From Methylicorpusculum oleiharenae (lineage in GTDB: Bacteria > Pseudomonadota > Gammaproteobacteria > Methylococcales > Methylomonadaceae): 64,000 bases of DNA. How positions within the stretch are numbered: the stretch's first letter is position 1; every line of letters begins with the position of its first letter. The notes under the pieces are model-generated. The model was not told the origin of the DNA, searched no databases, and worked only from the letters and a program-made list of their open reading frames with translations. A program made the translations under genes and the position numbers. The stretch covers positions 2,014,492 through 2,078,491 of the forward strand of contig NZ_WUTY02000001.1 in the NCBI RefSeq assembly GCF_009828925.2, given 5' to 3'. Shown in pieces: positions 26,846 through 35,085 of the stretch.

Positions 26846-29047
26846 ATGCAAAAATTTCCTTTTCAGAGACAAATGGATGCCATGGATTGTGGGCCGACCT
26901 GTCTGCACATGATTGCGCGATTTTATGGCCGTATTTTGCCTTTGGATGAAGTGCGCGAAAGATGCGCCATCACGCGTGGAGGTGTCACATTGGGCGGTAT
27001 TGCCGAGGCGGCCGAGCTTTATGCATTCAAGACGGTTGCGATTAAGGCTAATTTAAGGACGTTGCAGGACGATGTCATCTTACCGTGTATCGCGCATTGG
27101 CGTCAGCAGCACTTTATTGTTGTTTATGCCATTAAAGGAGGTCATGTCTATGTCGCTGACCCTGCGTTTGGTCTTATGAAATACAGTGTTCAGGAGTTTC
27201 TGTCGGGCTGGCTCGATGTTGTCAATGCCGATTCCGATGAAGAAGGCATTTTATTGTTGCTGGATACGACACCGGAATTTTATAGGGACGACGAATGTCC
27301 TGACGCGCGCGGGCGCGGTATCGGATTTTTATGGCCATATTTCCGGCCGTATTACCGGTTAATAGGTCAGTTATTTATTGGTTTATTCGCCGGTAGTTTG
27401 ATTCTGCTGGCCTTTCCGTTCATGACTCAAGCGCTGGTCGATTATGGAGTCAATCACAATAATCTGAACTTTGTTTATGTGTTGCTGGCCGCCCAGCTGA
27501 TGCTATTTTTGTCGCAGACCTCGGTGGAATTGATCCGCAGCTGGATATTGTTGCATATTGGTTCACGCATCAACATCGCGATCATTTCCGATTTTTTGCT
27601 GAAGCTGATGAAACTGCCCGTGGCTTTCTTCGACAGCAAGATGATCGGCGATCTGCTGCAGCGTGTGCAGGATCATCATAGGGTAGAGGAGTTTTTATCT
27701 TCTGCCACACTGACGACCTTGTTTTCGGCATTGAACCTTGTGTTGTTCAGCTGTGTTTTGGCCTGGTACAGCTTGCAGATTTTGGCGGTGTTCGCTATCG
27801 GCACGGCGCTTTATGCCGGGTGGGTGCTGATGTTCATGAGCCGGCGCGCCGTGCTTGATTACAAGCGCTTTGAACAAGCCGCACAAACACAGAGCAGTAT
27901 GGTTCAGATTATTAGCGGCATGCAGGAAATCAAGCTCAATAATTCGGAAAGACGCCGCCGCTGGGAGTGGGAAAAAATTCAGGTGCGTTTGTTTAAAGTG
28001 TCAATGGACAGTCTGGCGCTTTATCAGTACCAAATGACCGGCGCGAATTTTATCAATGAACTGAAAAATATTTTGATCACTTTTTTATGTGCCAAAGCGG
28101 TCATAGAAGGGCAGATGACAGTGGGAATGATGTTGTCCACTCAATACATTATTGGTCAGTTAAATGTTCCAATTTCAAATTTCGTCGGTTTCGTTCAGTC
28201 GTTTCAGGATGCAAAAATCAGCCTTAACCGGCTCGCAGAAGTCCACGATAAGGCCGATGAAAACAAGGCACAGCATTTTATTCAGCTAACCGGTGTGGAC
28301 AATAGCATTTCCTTACAGGAGAACCTCAGTTTTCGTTATGGAAGAGAAGCTTCGCCGTTAGTGCTTAACAGTATCAATGCGGCGTTTCCCAACGGCAAAG
28401 TCACTGCGATTGTGGGGGCCAGCGGCAGCGGTAAAACGACATTACTAAAAATATTATTGAAATTCTATGAGCCGAATCAAGGTGCTGTAAGAGTCGGCGG
28501 GATTGATCTTCAGTCTTTATCTACAACGGCATGGCGGCAAAGCTGCGGCGTGGTTATGCAAAACGGCTTTATTTTTAATGACACGGTGTTGCGCAACATT
28601 ACCGAATCCGAATCCGATGGATTGATCGCCCAAAACCGGCTGCAACGTGCGATCGATATAGCCAATCTGGATGAACTGATCAGCGGATTGCCGAATGGCT
28701 TGAATACCAAAATCGGTCCCGATGGCTTGAGTTTGAGCGGCGGTCAAAATCAGCGGATATTGATTGCTAGAGCGGTTTACAAAGATCCGGCCTTTTTATT
28801 TTTCGACGAGGCCACCAGTGCATTGGACGCTAAAAATGAACGCGTTATCCTCGAGAAAATGGAGCAGTTTTACCAGGGTCGAACCGTCATTGTCATTGCT
28901 CACCGCTTAAGCACAGTAAGAAATGCGGATCAAATTCTGGTGCTCGATAAAGGACGTGTGGTTGAGAGCGGCAATCATCAGCAACTGACTGCTGCGCGCG
29001 GGTTTTATTTCAATCTGGTCAAAAATCAGCTTGAGCTGGGTAATTAA
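26846..29047 (+). CDS. Bacteriocin/RiPP exporter: C39 peptidase, membrane domain and ABC ATPase
   Basis: A 733-residue fusion protein. Residues about 1-140 form a C39 cysteine peptidase: the catalytic Cys lies in MDAMDCGPTCLHMIARFYG, the His in HWRQQHFIVVY, and the Asp in VYVADPAFG. Residues about 165-450 hold six membrane spans. The ATPase follows, with Walker A GASGSGKTTLL, signature SLSGGQNQRILIARA and Walker B AFLFFDEATSALD. Such transporters cut the leader after a double glycine and export the product. I chose the ATG at 26846 because AAGGA lies 8 bases upstream and the peptidase then begins directly; an earlier in-frame ATG at 26807 lacks a ribosome site. Confidence 0.93.
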   Translation: MQKFPFQRQMDAMDCGPTCLHMIARFYGRILPLDEVRERCAITRGGVTLGGIAEAAELYAFKTVAIKANLRTLQDDVILPCIAHWRQQHFIVVYAIKGGHVYVADPAFGLMKYSVQEFLSGWLDVVNADSDEEGILLLLDTTPEFYRDDECPDARGRGIGFLWPYFRPYYRLIGQLFIGLFAGSLILLAFPFMTQALVDYGVNHNNLNFVYVLLAAQLMLFLSQTSVELIRSWILLHIGSRINIAIISDFLLKLMKLPVAFFDSKMIGDLLQRVQDHHRVEEFLSSATLTTLFSALNLVLFSCVLAWYSLQILAVFAIGTALYAGWVLMFMSRRAVLDYKRFEQAAQTQSSMVQIISGMQEIKLNNSERRRRWEWEKIQVRLFKVSMDSLALYQYQMTGANFINELKNILITFLCAKAVIEGQMTVGMMLSTQYIIGQLNVPISNFVGFVQSFQDAKISLNRLAEVHDKADENKAQHFIQLTGVDNSISLQENLSFRYGREASPLVLNSINAAFPNGKVTAIVGASGSGKTTLLKILLKFYEPNQGAVRVGGIDLQSLSTTAWRQSCGVVMQNGFIFNDTVLRNITESESDGLIAQNRLQRAIDIANLDELISGLPNGLNTKIGPDGLSLSGGQNQRILIARAVYKDPAFLFFDEATSALDAKNERVILEKMEQFYQGRTVIVIAHRLSTVRNADQILVLDKGRVVESGNHQQLTAARGFYFNLVKNQLELGN

Positions 29048-29062
29048 TCAACGAGAAATGCT

Positions 29063-30409
29063 ATGAGCGATACTAATGTTTTACCTAATTCCTTCAGCAC
29101 AGCTACTCCTATAACAGCCGTTCAGGACTACAGTCTCTATACCCAGGAGATGTTGGGCAAACCGCCGGGTTGGCTGCTACGCTGGGGCGGTTTCGTGGTT
29201 TTAGGTTGCCTGGCTGCGCTGCTCGCAGCATCGTGGCAGGTTAAATATCCTGATGTCATTTCCGCTTCCGTTACAATTACCACACCTCAGCCGCCGATAC
29301 GCATTGTCAGTCAGCGTGACGGGCAAATACGCTGGCTGAGAAAAGGCGAGCGTGACCGGGTCAGTCAAGGCGAAACGCTGGCCTGGATCGATAATCCGGC
29401 TGATATCGACGCTGTCAGTGCTTTGAGGCAATGGCTCAGTAACAACCGGAAAGAGCTTTTCAACGGAAATATCACGGCACTGGACATGCCGCCCGAAAAT
29501 TTGACCTTGGGTGAACTGAATGAGGCCTATGCAAGCTTTTACAAGAGCCTGGATGAGTTCAGGTTTTTTCTGGAACAGCAGCCTTTTGCGCAGAAACTGG
29601 AAAATGCCAGAGCCAAACAAGTGCAACTGCAACAGATGCTGAAACAGCATCATTCTGAACATGCCGTATTAAAGGAGCAAAAAACGTTGTTGGAAGGGCA
29701 TGTGACGCGGTATCAAAAGTTGATAGAAAAACATTTTGTCGCAGAGCAGGCCGTCGATGAAAAGCGCCTGGATGTCTTGCGTAATACTCACCAACAAGAG
29801 CAATTATCTATTGAACAGGCCCGGACACAATTGGAAATCACACGATTGGCAGGCGAGTTGATCAGTCTTGATCTGGCAAACCAGCAGCAACAAAAAGACT
29901 ATAAGCTGAGCCTTGAAGAAAATTATCAAAAATTACTCTCCGCCGTTGAAAGCTGGGAAAAAAACTACACGCTCACTGCTCCCATTCCGGGGCGTTTGGT
30001 CAAGTTCAAATTCTGGAGTGACAAGCAATTTGTAAAAGCCGGGGAAGAGGTTGTGACCGTGGTTCCTGAAGAAGGGCAGGGTATCATTGCAAAAATTAAC
30101 ATGCCTTTGGCCAACTCAGGCAAAGTCAAACAAGGCCATAAAATTCTGATCAAACTGGCCGGTTATCCGTTTCAGGAATTCGGTTTGATAGAAAGCCAGG
30201 TCGATACGATTTCATTGCTGCCCGATAAAGATCATTACAGCGTTCAGGCAAAGTTGGCTTATCCGCTTATAACCAGCGCCAATAAAATGCTGCCGTTCGA
30301 ACAGGAAATGCAGGGCAGAGCCGATATAGTGACAGAGGACATGCGGCTGCTGGAACGGGTCTTTTATCAAATCCGAAGGCTGTTGCTGGACAGAGGCAAT
30401 TTGGTTTGA
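29063..30409 (+). CDS. HlyD-family membrane-fusion protein of the RiPP exporter
   Basis: A 448-residue protein with one membrane anchor (about residues 37-56), a barrel-sandwich part around PPIRIVSQRDGQIRWLRKGE and DRVSQGETLAWIDNP, a coiled-coil hairpin (about 165-290, rich in Gln, Glu and Lys) and a second lipoyl half ending in the GRLVKFKFWSDKQFVKAGEEV region. It bridges the inner-membrane exporter to an outer-membrane channel. No TolC-type gene is in the cluster, so a genomic one must serve. It starts 15 bases after the transporter stop, with GAGAAATGCT before its ATG. Confidence 0.88.
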   Translation: MSDTNVLPNSFSTATPITAVQDYSLYTQEMLGKPPGWLLRWGGFVVLGCLAALLAASWQVKYPDVISASVTITTPQPPIRIVSQRDGQIRWLRKGERDRVSQGETLAWIDNPADIDAVSALRQWLSNNRKELFNGNITALDMPPENLTLGELNEAYASFYKSLDEFRFFLEQQPFAQKLENARAKQVQLQQMLKQHHSEHAVLKEQKTLLEGHVTRYQKLIEKHFVAEQAVDEKRLDVLRNTHQQEQLSIEQARTQLEITRLAGELISLDLANQQQQKDYKLSLEENYQKLLSAVESWEKNYTLTAPIPGRLVKFKFWSDKQFVKAGEEVVTVVPEEGQGIIAKINMPLANSGKVKQGHKILIKLAGYPFQEFGLIESQVDTISLLPDKDHYSVQAKLAYPLITSANKMLPFEQEMQGRADIVTEDMRLLERVFYQIRRLLLDRGNLV

Positions 30410-30639
30410 ATACTGAGATTGTGGGCTAATTCTCTTTTGTTATGGGCTATCCAATCCTACATAGCCGCATGTAAGCAGAAAATTGTGCCGGAATGACGCA
30501 GCATTTTAAATCAGCAGCATTGGTTAAAATCTCTCTCAAACGAACTTTATAAAGCAGTATCAGGTGATGAGTCGATACCTAAGGGTTACACTCACTTATT
30601 AAAAAGACCCGATTAAGTTAAGCCTGAGGATGTGATGCG

Positions 30640-31665
30640 ATGAAAGCCATGGTGTTGAAAAAAATCTGTAATCTCAAAGACAATCAATTCCCTCTAGAGT
30701 TGATGGAGTTGCCTGTTCCCGTGCCGGATGAGCATGAAATACTGCTGAAAGTATCAACCTGCGGGGTTTGCCATACTGAGCTGGATGAAATCGAAGGGCG
30801 CACTTCGCCGGAAAGTCTGCCCATGGTGCTGGGGCATCAAGTGGTAGGCCAAGTCGAAGCTATTGGCAGCAAAGTCAGTGTGGTAAAGACTGGCGACAGG
30901 GTTGGTGTAGCGTGGATTTTTTCAGCATGCGAAGTCTGCAAGTTCTGTTTGGAAGGTATGGAAAATCTGTGTCAAGCCTTCAAGGCGACAGGCCGCGATG
31001 CCTTTGGCGGTTATGCGCAGTTTATGACAGTATCAGAAAAGTTTGTCTACCCCCTTCCGCACACGATATCGGATGTTCATGCCGCTCCTTTACTGTGTGC
31101 CGGTGCCATCGGCTACCGTTCGTTGCGCCTGACCGGTCTGCAAGATGGTCAGCGGCTCGGCCTGACTGGTTTTGGCGCATCCGGTCATCTGGTTTTAAAA
31201 ATGGTCCGGCACCGTTTTCCGAATTCAGCCGTATTTGTTTTTGCCCGAAGCGCCGAGGAACAGGCCTTTGCAAAAGAGCTGGGAGCGGTCTGGGCCGGTC
31301 ATACTAATGAACGGGCGCCGTTTAAGCTGGATTGTATTATTGATACGACACCGGCCTGGAAACCGGTTGTTGAGGCGTTGGCCAATCTGGAGTCAGGCGG
31401 AAGACTGGTAATTAATGCCATACGCAAAGAGGGTGACCGGGAAAGTTTGCTGGCGCTTGATTATCCGGAACATCTCTGGCTGGAAAAAGAAATAAAAAGT
31501 GTTGCCAATATAACCCGGCTTGATGTCATTGAATTTTTGAGTCTGGCAGCTGAAATGAACCTTCAGCCTGAGGTTCAGTTATTTCCGCTGGAGCAGGCCA
31601 ACGAGGCATTGATCGAGTTGAAAACCGGAAAAATTCGGGGTGCCAAGGTTTTGGTAATCGATTGA
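30640..31665 (+). CDS. Zinc-dependent alcohol dehydrogenase family protein
   Basis: A 341-residue medium-chain dehydrogenase. The catalytic-zinc site is seen in CGVCHTEL and GHQVVGQVE, and the structural-zinc cysteines in CEVCKFCLEGMENLC. The nucleotide fold begins at LGLTGFGASGHLVLKMV. It reduces or oxidises an alcohol or aldehyde with NAD(P). GAGGATG lies upstream of the ATG. It is 230 bases after the HlyD gene and in the same direction, so a tailoring role in the peptide locus is possible but not shown; formaldehyde or general alcohol metabolism is just as likely. Confidence 0.85.
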   Translation: MKAMVLKKICNLKDNQFPLELMELPVPVPDEHEILLKVSTCGVCHTELDEIEGRTSPESLPMVLGHQVVGQVEAIGSKVSVVKTGDRVGVAWIFSACEVCKFCLEGMENLCQAFKATGRDAFGGYAQFMTVSEKFVYPLPHTISDVHAAPLLCAGAIGYRSLRLTGLQDGQRLGLTGFGASGHLVLKMVRHRFPNSAVFVFARSAEEQAFAKELGAVWAGHTNERAPFKLDCIIDTTPAWKPVVEALANLESGGRLVINAIRKEGDRESLLALDYPEHLWLEKEIKSVANITRLDVIEFLSLAAEMNLQPEVQLFPLEQANEALIELKTGKIRGAKVLVID

Positions 31666-31750
31666 GTTTGAATGATTGTTTCAGAATGATCCGACATATT
31701 TCATGTTTGCGCTACTTGAGTGTTCCATTAGCGGTTAATAGGGTTTGCAA

Positions 31751-32506
31751 CTAGACTTTTACCTTTAAAAATTCGGCATACCGTTGCGTCATGTGCTCTA
31801 TATGCGAACCTTTCCAGTATATTCGCCCGCAGTCATGGCAGCGATGGAATTCTTCGTAGTAAAGTCTGGTTTTAGGTTTAAGTTTGCCGATGATAGCGTT
31901 TTTGGCGACCGGGTTCAGTAAGCCGTTACAAACCAGACAGCGAACGAAGGGGGTAATGCAATCGTGCAGGTCGAACCGGGTCAGGACTTCATCCGCTTGA
32001 GTCAAGACATCGACAGCCCTAACCCAATAGCCGTGCGTGATCTGTTTGATGAACAGCAAACGGCGGTCACGGGTCAGTATAATGCGCTGCTCGTTTACCG
32101 CAATATTTGCCACGTCTTTATCGAGGTAGTCATTGCGATAAAGACAGTCGAAGCCCAGCAAACGCAGAAGTTTGGCAAGTTTGCCCAGATTCACGTCCAG
32201 AACAAAGCGCGGATGAGTAAAGATCTTTTCACGCAATTTAAGTAATGGACTGATGTCCAGGCTTTTAAAAGCCGGGTAAACAGCAACACGGTCGTTTGCT
32301 TGAAGTTGATAATCAAATCCCTCCGCCTCGCCATTGACAGTAATGAGGTCGACCTCGGTGTGAGGGACACCAAAAACTTCAATCGGATCTTTAACGCCGG
32401 GGTGACCTTTGAAACGGTATTGCATGGTCTGCTTACGCTGGCTCTGCGGTAAAAAATCATTGAGCGTCCCGTAGAAACGAAATTCGGCCCTGTATTCTGA
32501 TGTCAT
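31751..32506 (-). CDS. Mut7-C RNase-like protein with N-terminal ubiquitin-like domain
   Basis: A 251-residue protein of two domains. Residues about 1-85 match the Mut7-C ubiquitin-like domain (EFRFYGTLNDFLPQSQRKQT and ANDRVAVYPAFKSLDISP). Residues about 95-250 match Mut7-C, a PIN-like nuclease fold: RFVLDVNLGKLAKLLRLLGF with the first acidic residue, ILTRDRRLL, and a zinc ribbon made of CLVCNGLL and CHDCGRIYW. The family is linked to RNA decay by analogy with the animal Mut-7 C-terminus, and the substrate is unknown. I chose the ATG at 32504-32506; upstream codons in the longer frame look non-coding. Confidence 0.83.
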   Translation of the reverse strand: MTSEYRAEFRFYGTLNDFLPQSQRKQTMQYRFKGHPGVKDPIEVFGVPHTEVDLITVNGEAEGFDYQLQANDRVAVYPAFKSLDISPLLKLREKIFTHPRFVLDVNLGKLAKLLRLLGFDCLYRNDYLDKDVANIAVNEQRIILTRDRRLLFIKQITHGYWVRAVDVLTQADEVLTRFDLHDCITPFVRCLVCNGLLNPVAKNAIIGKLKPKTRLYYEEFHRCHDCGRIYWKGSHIEHMTQRYAEFLKVKV

Positions 32507-32599
32507 GACAGCCACCAATGATGAGAGATGATGACCATGCTTATTGCCGTGATACAAATGATACCCTTTTCCGGGGAAAACGGATCTCAAAGTCCTGGT

Positions 32600-33508
32600 T
32601 TAAAGGGTATAAGCAATTTGAAGGATGACGTTTCGCGTGTTGTTACTCCAGGTCAGTTCATGGATATCAAACTCATTGGCGCATTGGCTGTCATCACCGG
32701 CTATTTTGATGCCCAGTTTATTGAGCTTGTAATGTTTTTTTTCGATTCGCAGCAGGTTGGCAGGGTTTGCCAGAAGTTCGAGTAGTGTATTTAAGTAGAC
32801 ATCTGGATTGGCCAGGCTCTTAACTCTCGATTCGAAAGAGTTATCGCCTGGATTGAGAGCTTGCGCAGCAATCCGTGATGTCATCTCCTGCTTGACAAGA
32901 GTGACTAAGCGATCAAACAAATACTTCTTTAATGCCGCGGTCAGTTCTTCCTTGTCCGCGCAAGGCGCACGCAGTTTATGTGAAGAAAAGTTAACTGCCT
33001 GCTGCGATATTTCGCGAACCATCATATCGCCGACCATGCCTGAGCCCAGAATCGATTTTTCACTTTTGCAAGCTGTTAGCAAGGCATAAATAACCGGAAC
33101 CTGCTGCTGTGACTTGACGCGTAAATACACGCTTACTTCGGGACTGGTTTCAAACAGTCTTTTGATGTCATCAGTGTTAACGAACAACGAGTTTACGATC
33201 GGGTTAGTTCGAAACGTATCCGGATTTAAGTCAATCGGACATGGAATTTCTGCGGCGACCTGAAGTATATGTTGATAAATAGCACAAACAGACTGTTCTA
33301 ATTTTTCAGAGTAATCCTGCACCGCCCGCATCTTACCGTTTACGGCATCTACGAAATTGTCAATCATCTGTTTGTCTTCATCGCTTTGAAGTCGCGCGTT
33401 CTGACGATGACTGCTCAAGTTGCCAACGAGTCCTTGAAGATGATGGATTTGGTCGTCGAAAAACGATCTAAGATCAGACGCTTCGTTTGTTCGTCTTCCG
33501 TCGTTCAT
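32600..33508 (-). CDS. Unrecognised 302-residue cytoplasmic protein
   Basis: A soluble protein with no signal peptide and no membrane span. The N-terminal half is helical and charged (HHLQGLVGNLSSHRQNARLQ, likely coiled coil at 20-75), and the C-terminal half is mixed, with conserved-looking NPDTFRTNPIVNSLFVNTDD (about 95-115) and NPDVYLNTLLELLANPANLL (about 235-255). Its codon use and length support a real gene. I recognise no family. It sits upstream of the Mut7-C gene in the same direction with a 93-base gap, so shared transcription is possible. Confidence 0.7.
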   Translation of the reverse strand: MNDGRRTNEASDLRSFFDDQIHHLQGLVGNLSSHRQNARLQSDEDKQMIDNFVDAVNGKMRAVQDYSEKLEQSVCAIYQHILQVAAEIPCPIDLNPDTFRTNPIVNSLFVNTDDIKRLFETSPEVSVYLRVKSQQQVPVIYALLTACKSEKSILGSGMVGDMMVREISQQAVNFSSHKLRAPCADKEELTAALKKYLFDRLVTLVKQEMTSRIAAQALNPGDNSFESRVKSLANPDVYLNTLLELLANPANLLRIEKKHYKLNKLGIKIAGDDSQCANEFDIHELTWSNNTRNVILQIAYTL

Positions 33509-34335
33509 AATCGCCTCATTCGAATTGATTGAAAAGTGAACAGTTCATGCCGGGTAGTAAGCACAAATAATACTCCTGGCAGACCCGGTTGAACAGCTTG
33601 AAACCCATAATATACAACCGTAAGCACGGGTTTTACACTATCGCTCCAACTCATTCTAAGGACTAAAAGTTAAATGAGATTCTCTCCTCAACAACCAATT
33701 GCATTGCAAGGAATTATGAAAAACTGATTCATTTTTAACTAAGTTTATTTTTGTTCTTCTGTTACGCATTTGCAACACGTTGAGGAAACCGATCTTGGCT
33801 TTGTATTATTGAATTCTTTACTCGGAATGTGTCAATGGCTTTAACCGCTAGTAGGCTTGGTCGTAACAGTCATTGGCGCTCCTGTATTTATTGGGATGAG
33901 TCCATTTACAACTTTCACATCCATTCCAGATCTTCATGATGTTTTCGTAAATCACTACTACCATACCAGATGGGCTGAATTACAGGAACATGATCCAGAT
34001 AGGGTTTATAAAATTCTAACTTGCAGAATTGGCGGTCAGAACGATGGTGGTGTTTCACAATATGAAACACCACCTATGGCTTATTGATTTAGAACGTCAA
34101 CAATCGCCAACGCATCATCTATTCTTTTAGTCAGTCAAAGTTAAGTTGTCGCCTGATTTCTTTGAAAAGTACTCTAGCTGAGTATGGTGCTCGATGTTTT
34201 GTACAGACTTTGGTCGAAGTCAAGAACCTACTTTCTCAATCGGGCTAATAGACTTCAATGATTAAATAGTGGTGAGTGCTGATTTGTTGGGCTTTTCTAT
34301 ATTCAGCCCGACCTAAGGGCTATTTACTTGTCATC
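33509..34335. other. Gene-poor stretch with a perfect hairpin
   Basis: About 830 bases. It contains the promoter of the 302-residue gene on its left side and a short plus-strand open frame (33857-34087, 76 codons) with no ribosome site and no recognisable pattern, which I do not support as a gene. The strong palindrome at 34046-34074 is listed separately. A weaker hairpin (GTTGGGC...GCCCGAC, about 34288-34312) lies before the end of the secreted-protein gene on the minus strand and could end its transcript. Confidence 0.5.
34046..34074. repeat. Perfect 12-bp inverted repeat with 5-base loop
   Basis: GGTGGTGTTTCA at 34046-34057 pairs exactly with TGAAACACCACC at 34063-34074 across the loop CAATA. 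No T-run follows, so it is not a typical terminator. It is symmetrical enough to be an operator for a dimeric regulator, but no regulator gene is adjacent. Confidence 0.55.
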
Positions 34336-34854
34336 TTATTTATGGGCAGAACCGAAAGCAATCGTACTTGGAGAAGTAGAAATCATATCAACATTTTCAT
34401 GTTTTGGTCCGCTGATCGTATAAGATATTGATCTGGGTGCTTCATTATATAAATAGGCTCCTACGGGCAATAAAGCGGGATTAGACGTTTGAATTACAGT
34501 TCCGGTAGATTCAAAGTCTATAGTGCCGCTGCATGGACTATCCGTATCAGGCGTTATGCTGCCTTCTGACATGACTTCACGAACAAGCAGCCAGAGTGGG
34601 CCCTGTCCAGCAAAATTGGAGAACTGAAATGTTAAAGTGCCTAAAGCACTCATATTGTTACTTTTGTCAACATTGATAGTGCCTGTTTCCGAGAAGGGGA
34701 CGGGGCCGCTTCCCGTGTAACTGGTTCCATTATAAATAAAACCATACGAGCCTTCTAACCGGCATGCTGGTTTCTTATCCGCAAAAACGGGAAATGAATT
34801 GAGATATAAAGCAGAAATTATTAGGCCTAGGAATAATCGAGTTGAGATATTCAT
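34336..34854 (-). CDS. Secreted hypothetical protein
   Basis: A 172-residue protein with a clear signal peptide (residues 1-25, cut after VFA). The mature part is rich in Gly, Ser and Thr with alternating strand-like stretches (RLEGSYGFIYNGTSYTG, TGTVIQTSNPALLPVGAYLY) and two cysteines (Cys31 and Cys108) that could pair. This pattern suggests a small beta-sandwich periplasmic or surface protein. No family is recognised. It is isolated, with gene-poor DNA upstream and lon downstream on the same strand. Confidence 0.65.
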   Translation of the reverse strand: MNISTRLFLGLIISALYLNSFPVFADKKPACRLEGSYGFIYNGTSYTGSGPVPFSETGTINVDKSNNMSALGTLTFQFSNFAGQGPLWLLVREVMSEGSITPDTDSPCSGTIDFESTGTVIQTSNPALLPVGAYLYNEAPRSISYTISGPKHENVDMISTSPSTIAFGSAHK

Positions 34855-35085
34855 TCTTTTTCCTCACACATTGAAGTTATAAAATTTTCACCGGTTCTCT
34901 TTTGAACATGTCTGATCAGGCATGCAAAAGCCTAGCAAAGGTTTATGGGTTCCACAATGCGTGTGACCCCTTAAGGGTTGGAAAGAATTTATTTCCAATT
35001 TAAAAATGTTAGCTATTCCAATCGCTGTCATACAATAATCACCTATTTTAATTACGGCTCTGGCTATTCCCGGCCAAAAGCCAAA

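Noticed and set aside
33857-34087. Possible 76-codon gene upstream of the palindrome
   Set aside because: No ribosome site, no hydrophobic or domain pattern, and the palindrome lies within its 3' end; not enough support.
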